A DNA stretch of 64,000 nt from Sipunculus nudus (Eukaryota; Annelida; Sipuncula; Golfingiida; Sipunculidae): NCBI GenBank assembly GCA_026874595.1, contig CM049310.1:83243056-83307055 (forward strand), written 5' to 3'. How positions within the stretch are numbered: position 1 is the stretch's first letter; each line of letters opens with the position of its first letter. Position numbers and translations under genes: made by a program. Below the pieces are notes generated by a model. The model saw only the letters and a list, made by a program, of their open reading frames with translations, was not told the origin of the DNA and ran no database searches. This document shows positions 11,667 to 23,678 of this stretch, in pieces.

Positions 11667-11821
11667 TAAAACCTCGGCCTCGCCTACCCTCACCTCAGTT
11701 TAGGGACCATCTCAAAATATGGTCTACTTGTTAATGGTCCCGATTATTATATTATTATTATAAGACTATACGCTTAGACGACCACTTCGATAATGCGACC
11801 ACATTATCGAGGTCCCATTGG
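11664..11821 (+). mobile_element. pogo/Tigger-like MITE, right end decayed
   Basis: Begins CAGTAAAACCTCGGCCTCGC right after (TA)n. Internal CGCTTAGACGACCACTTCG and AATGCGACCAC match 24822-24965 (GCTTAGACGACAATCTCGC, AATGCGACCG). TA on both sides fits the TA target of Tc1/mariner-pogo elements. The right inverted repeat is not preserved here. Confidence 0.55.
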
Positions 11822-11835
11822 TATATATATATACA

Positions 11836-12060
11836 TGGGGCCTGAGTGGTAAAACGCTCGGCTCTCTCCGCTGGCGACCCGGGTTCGATCGCCGGTGTGG
11901 CTATGAGAGTGGGTTTTAGTGGCCCGTCCAAGGCCGGTGGTTTTCTCCTGGACATCCGGTTTCCTCAAGCCCTACCAACTACCGAACGCCAACATGGAGA
12001 GTGCCTCGAATAAGTTATTATAACTATTTGTACGGTCCATTTAAAATAAATAAAGGTTAT
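11836..12060 (+). repeat. SINE-B, tRNA-derived
   Basis: tRNA-like head with an A-box region GGCCTGAGTGGTAAAACGC and a B box GGGTTCGATCGCC 34 bp later. It is followed by GTGGGTTTTAGTGG, a TCCGGTTTCCTC motif of the kind found in SINE central domains of many animals, and a 3' end rich in AAATAAA. No cloverleaf acceptor stem closes, so this is a SINE and not a tRNA gene. Confidence 0.7.
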
Positions 12061-13691
12061 AAAGTTTATTATATACATATATAATCTATTATATATATAA
12101 TATATTATAATATACGTGTATTTTTAAGAAGGACAATCTTAAGAAAAGAAAACGGTGCTTTCATAGTGGATTAAACTGAGAAAACAAGATATATTAAAAT
12201 ATATGGGCGATACAAACATATATATATATATATAAAATAATCTCAGCATTAGGAAACCTTACGTATACCTGAAAATAAGTATTCTTAAGCATTAAATTCC
12301 ATTGAAAATGAAAACTATACTTTAGGATCAAACTGAGATTATCTGCTCAAGAAAGGAACGATTTAAGTGAAGAATGATCACTTGTATTTCGTTATATTAT
12401 ATAACAGTATCACAGGGCTTCCTTTGGGGGTCAGGTAATCAGTGAGACATATTTGTTGAATTTTCAGAAGCGATCGGCCATAGTATTGGGCCTTGCACAT
12501 AATAAAGCTTTCTGCCAGGCAACGAATCTGCGACAAGACTGTAATTTGAAAATGACCAGAGTGAAACATTAGCCATTTTAGTAGTGCGTTAAAAAATACA
12601 TGATTGATGCCCGAAGTTTATTCAGTTGGCAGCGTGAATTTCCATTATACATACTGCTTGCATGAAAAACACTGAAAGTGGGCATCGCAAATTTCTCTTA
12701 CCCAATCATTATCTGCTAAACGGATTCGCGGTGGGCCAATTTCGGAATTGTTTACTGAAACCGTCATTAAAGAATGGGTATTGTCGCGATTCAGCTTGGA
12801 CTAGATTTCACACTTATTAAAGTGATGTTGTTCTGGTGGTGATTTTTGAAGGATTATTAGGGTATCCTTCAATTCCGAAGCTAGGCTAATCTAACACAGC
12901 TTGCATGTCAGAAACTGATTAGCGGAATCATGACGTCATAAATCTGTACTTCACAGATAAATGTGTCACTTCAGCACAAACTGCCTGGGGCTCAGTAATG
13001 TCATGTTATGAACTTAGGTCAAACAAAGGTCGAAGAGAGGTCTGCCCTTATTAAAATTGCTTCGACCTACAGTTTCAGTAATTTATAGACTTGTCTTGAC
13101 ACCTTTAGCAATCTCGTAAACCTTAAATACAACGCTTTATTTATTCCATGCATGAAACTGTATCCGTGCAGATATTATATCTATACAGACTTACGAACAT
13201 AAAGGCGTCAAGGAAAAGAATGATAGTTTACTACATCTTTATGTGACCTAATTAATTTTAACCATTAATAATCTACCGCGGTTGTTTATAACGCCGAGAG
13301 ATGCTTGACGATTTATCGTGATGGACTATGATAGAGCTTGACTTTACGACGCTCTTTGTGAATGATATAAGCGGCCGTTTAGGTAATACATCTACAGAGG
13401 CCGTAGGTGGCTATCAATCACGTGGTGCATCACATGCTTTAGGACCAGACGACCATCACATACTTGGATCATAACAAGACTACGGGACCAAGACAAATCC
13501 TTCTAGATTGGACGACGCTTCACGAACACAGAGCTTTAACATGACTGATTCCGGGTCACACAGGGTAACAGAGCCTTGAAGAATATGCACGTGACCCTAA
13601 GCAGTAGTTGGTACCACATCACTGTCACAACTTCTATCCATCGCAGTCGGATCTTGTGTTGTGAGATTCGTTAACTTAAGCGACCATTTAG
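12061..13691. other. AT-rich spacer, nothing recognised
   Basis: Short TA-rich runs near 12070-12120 and 12220-12235. A 63-codon minus frame (12569-12378) has no motif. No repeat family identified. Confidence 0.45.
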
Positions 13692-13717
13692 CCCCCCCCC
13701 CCCCCCCCCCCCCCCCC
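13692..13717 (+). repeat. poly(C) tract, ~26 bp
   Basis: Uninterrupted C-run. The 11-mer GCGACCATTTA occurs just before it (about 13679) and again about 108 bp later (13788), so it sits inside a small imperfect direct repeat. Confidence 0.95.
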
Positions 13718-14687
13718 GTTAGGATGCGGGGGCATATAAGGGTTGATAAGGCAAAAAAAATAATAATAGTTTTCTCAGGCACCGCGAGCGACCATTTAAA
13801 CCTCCCGCATAAAAAAAATTTCATTTTTATTTTCAATAGAAATTTTTAGCTCCAGCCGCTAGGACATTTCTTTCATGAATATAAAATAATACAAATTTGA
13901 TAAGATTTCCTTTGTTATGTGTCGTTTCCACCTGTTCAGCAAAACAGTTCTGTTTATCTACTTAGGTTCCCCGACTGCAAGACCATTCTTTTATTTTTTC
14001 CACTCTCTTTTCCTATGAATTTTCTTTTTTTTTGCGCTAGGTCTCCAATATGGATGATTTTCAAAAGCTAAAAAAATTGGGTACAATATAAGTCCTAGCG
14101 TCACAATTAAGTATACCTTGTATTAATTTTTGACCTTGACTTCATTTCCTAGGTTGTACACGCCATGGCCGATCCCCACTTATCGCTTAGTTGCTTCCCG
14201 TGATCACTTGGCCATTGATTGCATCTGGTTCGTTACCCAGATACACAAACATCTTTATGAATACTTTTCTTAAGAGAACAACTAACAATTGTCGTGAATT
14301 TATTAAAGGAAAAAATATAGCAAGGAAACATATGAAGAAAAGTTGAGCAGAAAAAAAACAGGCATCATTTTAGGTGTTTTTTTTTTGGTAGAGGTTAATA
14401 GCCTCCTTTTTTCAATGATATCTGAACCTAACTTGTTTAAACCTGCAGAATCTCACAGATGAGTTGTGGGTATAATTTCTGTTAATATCAACAGAACACA
14501 GTGTTATATTGCTTTGCTGAGTTGAATGCAAATAATGTGCTCTTTTAACGGCACAGAAGACGCGAAAGGTTCAATGATTTTGATATATAAGGGCTGCATA
14601 TCACTTAAAAAGATGATGTTACAAACAATTAACATTTGGTTGAAGGCAAGTCAAGTTTAGTGAGAATGACGCTCCTAACGCAGTGGT
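13718..14687. other. AT-rich spacer, nothing recognised
   Basis: Several A- and T-runs. No ORF above 80 codons and no family match. Confidence 0.45.
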
Positions 14688-14975
14688 TATACACTGCAGT
14701 CTTCCAAGATCTCATTCGGAGTTACCGCTGCTTTGTACAGCAAGCTTCTCTGGGTTGCACCATCCGGGCTGGCGTTGTGCCTGAACCGGTGTAATCAGAC
14801 CAACAGCAGTCGCATGTATAAGGAATATACGGAACTGGATGCACAATGCAAGTTCTCATCGGTCTGATTACAATATTTTTGCTCTGTGCAAACCCTGGTG
14901 ATGTAAATCGGAGAATCGTGCTATACCAAAACGGTTAAAACGAAGGTGACATGGGCCGTCTGCAGACTATAACCC
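14688..14975. mobile_element. foldback element, copy 3 (best preserved)
   Basis: Two arms of ~110 bp are imperfect reverse complements over their full length. The outer left TACACTGCAGTCTTCCAAG pairs with the outer right CCGTCTGCAGACTATA. The inner left GGTGTAATCAGACC pairs with GGTCTGATTACAATA. The loop is ~55 bp and includes GAACTGGATGCACAATGC. It has no coding capacity. Long inverted arms with little else are typical of foldback or palindromic MITEs; the superfamily is open. Confidence 0.7.
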
Positions 14976-15547
14976 CTGTGAGAGGAGCATAAGTCAGAAT
15001 ACAAAGTATCTTGCACAACACAGATATATGTCATTGCCTTGAAATTGCAGGTGGGCAACCACAATTTCAATAAGGATCTAACAATCATCATATTCCGTGT
15101 ATACCATGAAACAAATCCCCACCTGGTTGGTCCTCATAAGTGCAGTCATCCGAAACAGTGATTACGTGTACGCTCAGATATCATTTTCTTATTCCAAATG
15201 GAATTTATTTTACGTTTCACGCAATTCAAATTCGTCTTCACTATAACACTGATGAACTCATTTTCCAAGAATGCATCGCGTTTCACTGACAGGTTCTTTT
15301 GAGCTCTGGAACTTCGTCGTGACGACCTGCTGATACTGAAGAGCACTGCATGGCACACCTGATAAAAATAGAAATAATATAGAGATAATAATATAATAGA
15401 GATAATAATGATTAAGTAACCAGTGCAGTTTTGTTTTTAAACCTGAAGTGCCAATATTTCAATAAGTATGATACTTGCAAAATCACGATATTCATATATT
15501 TATTTGAATAGTAAAACAATAAAAAAATAAAATTTACCATGGTAAAA

Positions 15548-15550
<3 letters not shown>
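14976..15550. other. spacer; short minus ORF
   Basis: A minus frame 15358-15146 (70 codons) is preceded by an acceptor-like TTTTTATCAG and encodes a Ser/Arg-rich stretch (SISRSSRRSSRAQKN). No donor or stop context makes it convincing. AATAAT-like runs near 15370-15410. Confidence 0.25.

Positions 15551-15586
<36 letters not shown>
15551..15586 (+). repeat. (AT)n microsatellite
   Basis: About 18 AT units. Confidence 0.96.
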
Positions 15587-15589
<3 letters not shown>

Positions 15590-16354
15590 GTATCAAAATA
15601 AAGAGTAAACACAAGGGGAACATGTCCTTTATATATTTCCACAAGGAAACCAATAAATATATATATTGGACAGGTTTGCCCAAAGGTCCCTTACATATTT
15701 AAAAGTCCAAACAAAAAAGTAGCACAATGTTTGCATATATTTATTTTACAGGAAACATTGGTGTCATTCAGGTAGTGATCCTTCAAAGTAACGAGAATCT
15801 TATTTTGTAGACATATTTAGTTAACGTTCTTCCATTCAATCTCAAAGTTCTGTAATTTGCAGCATTATGAGAATGCACGTCATAACTCCTTTCACTACTT
15901 TTGAATTCATGATTGCCATTAATCAAAGCTGAAATGAGTGGTAAACATACCGTGGTAAATGAAGATAACATAACACAGAAATTCCCGCCCTATACTCCCT
16001 ACTTCAATAAAGGTTAAATAAGTCCTGGGGCAATTCAATTATAGATATGCTTATTGGCATAATAAATATAATTATAAGCTTCACTTGAGATTCTAAAATC
16101 ATTTCACATAACACAGAAGAACAGACTCGGGAATTCCTTGATCATTAATTATTTCATCCCTGAATGGATATCCATCCAAATTTATGTAAACAGATTATGA
16201 ATCAGACTTTTTCTTTTTTAACGGAGAATAAGAGTTCAGTCACCACATAATTTTCTGCAAATCTTTGTTTATAGACAGTGCCTTTCACCCGCGCATCTGC
16301 TATAATTAAATACATCACTGTCAGGCACAAATGTTATAGGTAATTAAACTTCTG
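15587..16354. other. AT-rich spacer, nothing recognised
   Basis: No supported feature. Confidence 0.45.
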
Positions 16355-16530
16355 AAAGCGGGCATTATTGTTTGGTATTCCCGCAACCCATGTTTTCATC
16401 CACATATTGACCCAATATTTTCCGGTTCATTTGTACATAAGTTCCCAAGGTGTTTGTATTCATATATTCGGCCCATATTTCATGTTCATTGGAAACTATT
16501 GCAGATACCATAATATTCTTCGCAGGAAAC
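16355..16530 (+). repeat. R2 interspersed repeat, left fragment
   Basis: Contains CCATGTTTTCATCCACATAT and then, ~70 bp later, GTATTCATATATTCGGCCCA. These are two diverged copies of the R2 block TTTACATTCACTTATTCGGC, arranged as in the 47990-48190 copy. The right part of R2 is missing. Confidence 0.4.
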
Positions 16531-17329
16531 CTTATATTTTAAAAATATTTAACCTGGTTTTTCAATAACTAGCTATAAGTCCATTTAAATCTACTCCTCC
16601 ATTTCGTGCTTTCATGCACAATTTCATGTGATACTATATACTCTACAGCATTTTAATACTGGCAGTTAAGCTACAATTTCGATTAACATAGAGAATTTTA
16701 TATCACAAATAGAGGATAATAACAATTTAACAAAACTGATTACATTCCTTAGAAAAACATTTCTCCGGCACCCGCTTTTTTATTCAGGGAAAACAAGAAT
16801 TTTTAATAAAAAGATAAAACCAAAATAAATATGGTACAGTCATGATTAAGATGTGATCAGGAACGTCACATGAATTTTTAATTAAGAGTTAAAACCAAAT
16901 AATTATGGTACAGTTATAATAAAGATATGATCAGGAACGTGCATATTGAATTTGTTATTACATTTCTCGAAAAAAATGACACATTTTTTGTAGGTTTTCA
17001 TCATGCAAAATAAGCAACTCCCATAAATGATGGATTCTGGGATAGCAAACAGTTGTGCAGTCATTAACATTAAATATATATAATAAATTTATTGAATTAA
17101 AGCCTAAATGGTGTATTAACATAACATTTGATGATATTTGTCGGTATCTTTAACATATGGACTTGTTTAGCTGACATATAGATATTCTCGCGAGGAATAT
17201 ATATCTCGTATAATGCACTTTAGTGACAGAGTTTACCGTGGCGTAAAACGCTGTCTACGGGGAGGTAACATTTTGATGAATAATATATTGGTGACTGTGA
17301 GGTTGTGCTTCCGTATTTAGCGATCGAAC
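16531..17329. other. AT-rich spacer, small direct repeat
   Basis: A ~65-bp block is present twice in tandem-like fashion (about 16803-16878 and 16877-16942). Both copies hold AAAACCAAA, TATGGTACAGT, and GATCAGGAACGT. Otherwise nothing. Confidence 0.45.
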
Positions 17330-17829
17330 AATATTTGTGCAAGCTACCTTGAATCGAGAGGAGAAAGTGCAGATGTTCAACCATTAGCGAACCATTGTTT
17401 GATTATATATCGCTGAGGCGTCCGGCATGGACAGGCCCGCTACAAAAGAAATTGGAACCGGAGTTGGGAGGATCTGCCGTCGCTAAAGGCACGACTATAG
17501 ATTATAAGCCGATATGTTAGGTCTGTTAGGCGATCTTACAAGGCGCAGCTTGACAGCGCTGTCCCGGGATTCTGAAGGGCGTATATAGTCAGTTAACAGC
17601 TCCCGGTTTTGCGTTGAAGAATGTGACTTCAGACCAAACAGAAGGTACCGACAGTAACAAGAGAATACATACACATCACAGATAAAAAGTGAACATCTTT
17701 ACATTCATGGATGGTCCATGACATTACCCCGTGCTTCAAGGTGTGCGTTTATGACTGGCGGGCTGGCTCCACCTTCAGCCCATCAGCTCGGCAAGGCCCA
17801 GTTTTACCGGACGGCCGATACTACACAAG
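17330..17829 (+). other. GC-richer segment ending in a splice donor
   Basis: GC content rises here and the segment ends with a strong donor, ACACAAG|GTAGGT (intron from 17830). A short internal exon could start after GCTCCACCTTCAG at about 17778. No long frame is open, so if transcribed it would be a 5' UTR, a short coding exon or a non-coding exon. Confidence 0.15.
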
Positions 17830-18387
17830 GTAGGTCTTGTTGCTTCTAGCACTTCCCTGCACTGATGGCGGAACCGTGTACTTACCTGTAATGATGGAAG
17901 AACAGGTTAACGACGGCTTTATATATATATATATATCTTGCTTTTACATTTACCTGCTTAATTTTAAACAAAACGGTCTTTTTTTCTGTAGACGGTTATG
18001 TGGAGTTTTCTTGCTTATTCTAATTTTTTAAAAATAAATGATAACTACACGTATTTCAGTTCAGTCTTATTAGTAAGTACATGTTGATCATGGAAAACAT
18101 AATTTGTTCTTTATAATGTATAATCCGTTCAAAATATTACCTTTGGAGAGAGACCGTATATATATATATATAATCATACGGGAAGAAATGATGTATCCCT
18201 GCGCTTGATGTGGCGTGTTGTATTTAATACATGTATATCATATAAATAACCCCATGCATACAGAGTACACATATCGATCTTAAAGTGTAACCCTATGTTC
18301 TTGGTCGACAAGTATTATCTGCAGCACTAATGGGTGCTTGTGAGATGCCGGGTCCTTTCCCCGTTCTGTCTGCCGTTGCTTCCTCAG
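17830..18387. other. AT-rich spacer with short (TA)n
   Basis: Short TA tracts near 17921-17938 and 18156-18173. Nothing else supported. Confidence 0.45.
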
Positions 18388-18461
18388 CACATGTCTATGC
18401 TATTGTGAAACCTACGGGGTGTCCCCATCTAAAGGCCTCTTCAGTGATCCGGCGCGGTGCT
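18388..18461 (+). CDS. candidate 74-bp exon, unknown
   Basis: Strong acceptor (CTGCCGTTGCTTCCTCAG) and good donor (GGTGCT|GTAAGG). The frame reads AHVYAIVKPTGCPHLKASSV. The surrounding 18330-18850 is GC-rich with frames open on both strands (plus 18330-18659; minus 18822-18520), so the choice of strand is uncertain. No domain recognised. Confidence 0.2.
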
Positions 18462-19913
18462 GTAAGGATTAGAGTACACGTCCTAATTCAAGAACGCGGC
18501 GCTGAAACTATTCTGATTATCAAACCCGGGGGCGCGGGCATCGCAGTGCCAGAAACCTACTCTCTATCCGTTTTGGAACGGCAAGGATACACAGCGGGGG
18601 CGATTTGTTCGGGCCGGGTATTATCGTGTCGCCCCCCTGGGGTCGACCTGCCCGGGTAGCCTGTCCGAGGCTTAGATGTACGTGTAGTGCAGGTGTATGA
18701 ATTCTGTCTGGGGCTTTAGAAGGTAATAAAATGTGTTCTGCCAATGGCTTCCCCTTCGCGATTTCAACAAGTAGAAAGAGCCCCAGTCCGATCCTGGAGT
18801 GAGCATCCATTACAAAAGACACATTGGTGTTTCCAGTAATCTTGACATGAGTCTTTCTACCGATACGATCCGCCGTCTATCACTAATAAACATATTACGA
18901 CCTGCGTTTATTGCCAAATTTGTCTCCTTATTGACAAATATCAGGTCAAGACGGAAAGGGCAAATCAATCTGACCAAGACGATGTAATAACTCGCATTAA
19001 TATGATTAAGACACCCTCTGGTCTTTTAATTCAGATGAATGCGCGGTTTACATAAAGTAACGGACAGATAATAAACTCAGCAGTCAAATCATGAAAGATT
19101 AATACTGAAGACGCCGCCTGATATGTGCCTAAGCTAAGTAGAGGATATAATCCACTTCAAATCCAATATATCAGACTTTCAAGGTGTCTTGATTCTCGCA
19201 TTCCTGTCGGACAACACTTTTTTATCATCCTGTCTTCTTTTCAAAAACATCAATAAATTCTAAGCTTGCATGATGCATAAGAATCGGGACTTTTCAGCAT
19301 CCAGCTTCTTGTAATTCATCACATTCCGGGGTATCGCATGACACTTGTTGAGGAAAAGAGCGCTCGATATCGCCTTCCTCCTCGCGACTCTGTCGCCCGT
19401 AACGAATTGTTTTCATGGAGGGAAGCCCCGTAAAGCCAAGAGGAATTCATACAATTGTGCTGCATATTCGACAGACGTTATTGTGAGAGGAAATACACTA
19501 GTTTAAAATTCTTCTTGAAACATCAAGTTTAAACAAATACTGAAGAAAGACCTACTGCAGGGGCATTCTTGAGGAACTGGGCTCCCCACGCAACTCAGTC
19601 ACGAGATGTTATTGTTTATTATAAAATGAAAGTCCCTCGATAAACCCGTTCAATATAAACTCACATTTTTCACATATAATCAGCCAACTTTGCCATATCA
19701 GAGTGTCTCATGTCATGACCAATAATCACATTTAGCCCAATTCTAATTTCCAGCATTGTATAAACCCAAATTTTCAGTTATGTATTCTCCAGTATGCATT
19801 GCCTGCAGTGCCTTAATTAAAGAAAGAGAGCAAGTTTCATGTTTCCTCTCTAATCCCCCTTCAAACCGACTTTCAAAGAATCCTTTCTTGTCTTTGTGTT
19901 TTAAAGAAACGCC
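18462..19913. other. GC-rich patch then spacer
   Basis: 18462-18850 is unusually GC-rich for this window; a minus frame (18822-18520) encodes SFVMDAHSRIGLGLFLLVE, which looks protein-like but matches nothing I know. 18851-19913 is AT-rich without supported features. Confidence 0.3.
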
Positions 19914-19976
19914 CTGGCGGATCCAGGATTTTGCATGTGTGTGTGTGTGCGTGTGTGTGTGGGCGGGGGGGGGGTG
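19914..19976 (+). mobile_element. hAT-like terminus with (GT)n and G-run
   Basis: CTGGCGGATCCAGGATTTTG matches the left end of the hAT-like element at 45792 (GTGGCGGATCCAGGATTTTG). A (GT)n stretch and a G-run follow. No right end is found, so this is a fragment. Confidence 0.4.
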
Positions 19977-20050
19977 CTAGTAGATGCTTTGCATTATCAT
20001 ACATATACATATACAAGGGTGGAATACACATTGCCATACACATTTAACCC

Positions 20051-20053
<3 letters not shown>

Positions 20054-20090
<37 letters not shown>

Positions 20091-20106
20091 TATATATATA
20101 AATATA
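20054..20106 (+). repeat. (AT)n microsatellite
   Basis: About 17 AT units, a TTC interruption, then a further short TA run. Confidence 0.95.
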
Positions 20107-22500
20107 AAAATTTTGATGTTCAAAATTTTAAAATGGTTGAATCGTTTCCTGAATTTAAGTCACTATATACCTATATGAATAAAAAATTCAGAATTCTTTG
20201 GGTTTTTTTTTTTAAACGAAGAACTGGCCAGCTTTTATTCTTAAACATCAAAATAATGAATTTACAAAAAAATCAACTGTCATTGATGGATCAGAGAAAG
20301 AGGTAAATGGCCAACATCACATTCAGTCTCTCGTAAACATGTAGTCGGAGTTTCAATCTAACATTCAATAATTTGCAGCCTGGAAAATAACAAAACCTGA
20401 CTCCACGGCTACATATCAAACTATATATTTTGCTCTTTTCCACTTCATGTACGGTCTGATAGTTTTGTAAATCATGAAATTGTTGTAAATGGGTACACAT
20501 GTGCAACTTAAATACTTCCCGAAGTATATAGATTACTCATTTACAAAGTTCAGAAAAACAAAATGCAGACTTGAAAGTTAGAAAATTCATATCATATGTA
20601 TTTTTATTTGGGAATTTGCAGTTTGTAGCATAAGGATTATACTAATTCAAGAGAAATGTGTGGCACAATTCACCAAATCATCTGTCTGCTCGCCCCTTTT
20701 GGAAACCTTTAAAGCAATTAAATTAAGGTTCCCCTAATACCAATAAATAAAGAAGATGTCCCGCGCCTAATAGTTAAAACATTTTTAAAATAAAATATTA
20801 TGGTAATTTAGGTTAGTTAACTCTGAAATGTTTTGGATTGGTCTTTCTGGCTCTTCTCACAAGTCCGTCAATAACATTTGAATGAGTACAGCTGCTAACA
20901 TACGAATCAACCAACGTCGATGACTACATAATAAATTTTGCTTCGCAGAGTTATATTTAACTCCGCATTTAACCACTTCTCTAGAGCAAGCAGTAAGAAT
21001 GGGGAAGCCATTGCAAAAGAATAAATGATCTAGACATGGAATTTTTCCTATCAAGCGAATTTATAAATATAAATAAAACTTTGGTATATAATTAATCTTT
21101 TTATAAGGTGTAATATAATGATGAACATGATAAGAGAGCACAGGTGCTCATTGATGTAAACTTTTCCTTCATTATTTATTCTAGAATAAATGACAAGAAA
21201 GACACAAATACATATAAACAGTCAATGAATTAAACAACACTGAAAAAGGCAATCGAATAACTCATTGCTGGATATGATGCTCGAGCTACTTCTTTGAATT
21301 TTTTAAAGATATTACTCACTAGCGTTTATTTGAATAGCTGGAAGCTTAAATTTCTTTCTCATGTGTGCAGCTGTTTTATTAGTCTTTAACTTTTATACGT
21401 CCAAACGTGAGGTCTCTTTTATACGTCCGCATTATAAAATGCATTTCTTTCGTTTGCATATTTAGGCATTGTCGTTCACATATTTGTTTTGTAATAACAC
21501 TTTTGTAATCGATAAAAATCTTCCATAAAACGAGGCTGTTATTATTATATATTGTCAGTTTAATAGTTCCTTGTACCGTTTTGTACAGTTTATCTTATAA
21601 ACAAATAAAGACAAAAAATTAAAAAAAAAATTCCAGCTGATATATACAACCCACAATACAGGATGTTTATGACGAGGCAATTAATTTTTCACTGAAAATC
21701 ATAAAAAATAGATACTATGTATGTTTATTCACAGCTATTTATTATTTTTTTAATTGAACTTTCATGTATTACCGTTTGTTAAAAAGATTAAATGGTTTTT
21801 ATTTCTAGGATAAACAAGATGAAAGGGCTCTTTTTTAATAAAATGTTTAATCTATCATGTTCACAACCAAGATATCAAAGCCTGAAAGAAAGCTGAAACA
21901 TTGTTTGAGCAAAGCTAGAAAAAAGTCACGGCTTTGTAGATCCAAAATTTTAATGTTTGTAACCAATGTTGGAAAATGTCCAACTAATTATTTAAAAAAT
22001 ATAAAAAAAAGAAGCATGATCATGGTATAGTCACATCGTTTTTTTTCCTTGGGATTTCAATTTTGGTATTATTAAGTTGAAAGGGTGATATTTGTTTGAC
22101 GGCAAATAAAAATAATTCAAAGAAAATATTCTCTGATAAAAACGGATAAAAATTTTTCCAGCTTGTGGGGGAGGGGGGCTTCAGACGTCATTAGACGCAT
22201 TCAAGCTATCCACCTTTATTTCGGGTTGATCCAGGGGAATTGTACCTGTAGATTTTATTTTCAATGTGCCGCATTCCAAATTTATTACCATTAAGTATAT
22301 GGTTTTAAAATAAGGTAGAATGTTTCCAGTATAGGTTACTTCAAATCCAGGTTTAGATATATAAGATCCGATGGTAAACTCAGTATGGAACTGAAGTCTA
22401 TAATTCTAATTATTAATATATTTCTTGTCCAATATATAAATATTTTTCTCTGATTGGCAGGGTGATGATAACATCGACCATCCCTTGTAAAAACGTGGGT
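20107..22500. other. AT-rich spacer, nothing recognised
   Basis: 2.4 kb, very AT-rich, with only short frames. A G-run occurs at about 22167-22178. No repeat family or exon-like segment that I can support. Confidence 0.45.
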
Positions 22501-22603
22501 GGGTTTTGACCCCCCCCCCCTCCCCCTGTATTGACGCCCCTGCACTTTACTAAGTGTTAGAGATTCTAGTACTGTCTTCGATCCCCCCCCCCGCCCCCCT
22601 TTC
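22501..22603 (-). mobile_element. hAT-like terminus and C-runs
   Basis: C-runs at about 22510-22526 and 22584-22600. Read on the minus strand, GTGCAGGGGCGTCAATACAG is a CAGGGGCGT-type end of the kind seen on hAT-like MITEs. A related end (TTGTATTGACGCCAATGC) is at about 34400. The second terminus was not found. Confidence 0.35.
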
Positions 22604-22645
22604 CTACTAAGTTTTTTTTCATGACCCCGTCTTTAAGGAGCAGAT

Positions 22646-22647
<2 letters not shown>

Positions 22648-22713
<66 letters not shown>
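22648..22713 (+). repeat. (TA)n microsatellite, 66 bp
   Basis: Perfect TA repeat. Confidence 0.97.
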
Positions 22714-22716
<3 letters not shown>

Positions 22717-23015
22717 GGGCCTTACGAATCGATTTGGCTAACTGGGACAGGCAGCCCGCTTACTGAGACAGAGTCCCCAAGGAAACAATCGCGTAATTGC
22801 TCAATGTGAAGGTATATATATCATTCAGGGCTTTTTTCCTGTGTGCACGAACTCAGTTAGCTTGATCCCTTTGGGAATGAAACACTCGGTATGTCTTAGA
22901 AAGCAATGATAAAAGCCTTCTCATGCTTAGGAGTCTTTGTGAGACATATCATTTTTCTCCGTGTGGTGACATAATGCAGACTAGGTTGGACTGATATAGC
23001 GTTTCTGCTTGGCAG

Positions 23016-23181
23016 TGTGGACGTGGCCATATTATCGAAATCTGCGAGCGAAATCCATGTTGTATCTTCTATAGCGGCCATAAATCAGTCTGTTCCTCTA
23101 CATCTTAAAGAACAAGGTCAAGACCCATGCACCGCAGCACCAGAGTTTGAAAATAGTGAATGCCAGCAATATCAAAATTTG
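23016..23181 (+). CDS. candidate internal exon, unknown protein
   Basis: Acceptor GCGTTTCTGCTTGGCAG ends at 23015 and the donor ATTTG|GTAAGT begins the intron at 23182, a near-perfect consensus. The 166-bp exon has one leading base and then 55 codons open in one frame (from 23017), starting VDVAILSKSASEIHVVSSIA and ending ...ECQQYQNL. The other two frames have stops. GC is higher than in the flanks. No family is recognised, and no partner exon was found on this strand within the window, so the gene would have to extend outside or through long introns. Confidence 0.33.
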
Positions 23182-23678
23182 GTAAGTGCCGGTCCTTATT
23201 AACAGGTAAATATTTTACCGAGTCTGATTTAGATCGTGTATTCTTGGAATGACGCAAATATTTGATTTGCTGCACATTGAAAGAGTGAGAGTGTAATCTG
23301 TTGTGAGCGACGCTAAGAGAAGGTAGTCTCTACACCTGAGTAAAATGTGCAGAAAGCCACGTAATACATTGCTATTCCCAAACATATTACTGAAACCGTG
23401 ATTGTTAATGTAGGATCCAGTATCCTTTGGGATCGAGTCAATCCTGCGTCTTCCAAAACCCTACTGCCCGAAACAAACAAAATTCAATTTCGCACCCTGA
23501 CAGCGCTGTCTTTGCAGATTAATTGTATGCCATAAAACTAGTCTTACCAGAGCAAAATATTTGTCAATCAACTTGTCATGATGCCAGGGCAGTAGCACAT
23601 TTTATTTGTCATTGTACATCCTCTTTGAACCAGGCCCGGTTACTACTGCACCTGTTGTCCTGGGTGTGTAAGCTTCAC
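23182..23678. other. spacer, nothing recognised
   Basis: No supported feature; the plus frame beginning at 23523 is inside unannotated DNA and runs into the SINE. Confidence 0.4.

Noticed and set aside
11482-11734. ORF with Ile-Tyr repeats
   Set aside because: Encoded by the (TA)n microsatellite. The same holds for frames at 22621-22809, 49063-49248 and 49695-49985.
11836-11910. Possible tRNA gene at the SINE-B head
   Set aside because: A and B boxes are present but the acceptor stem does not close, and a SINE body follows.
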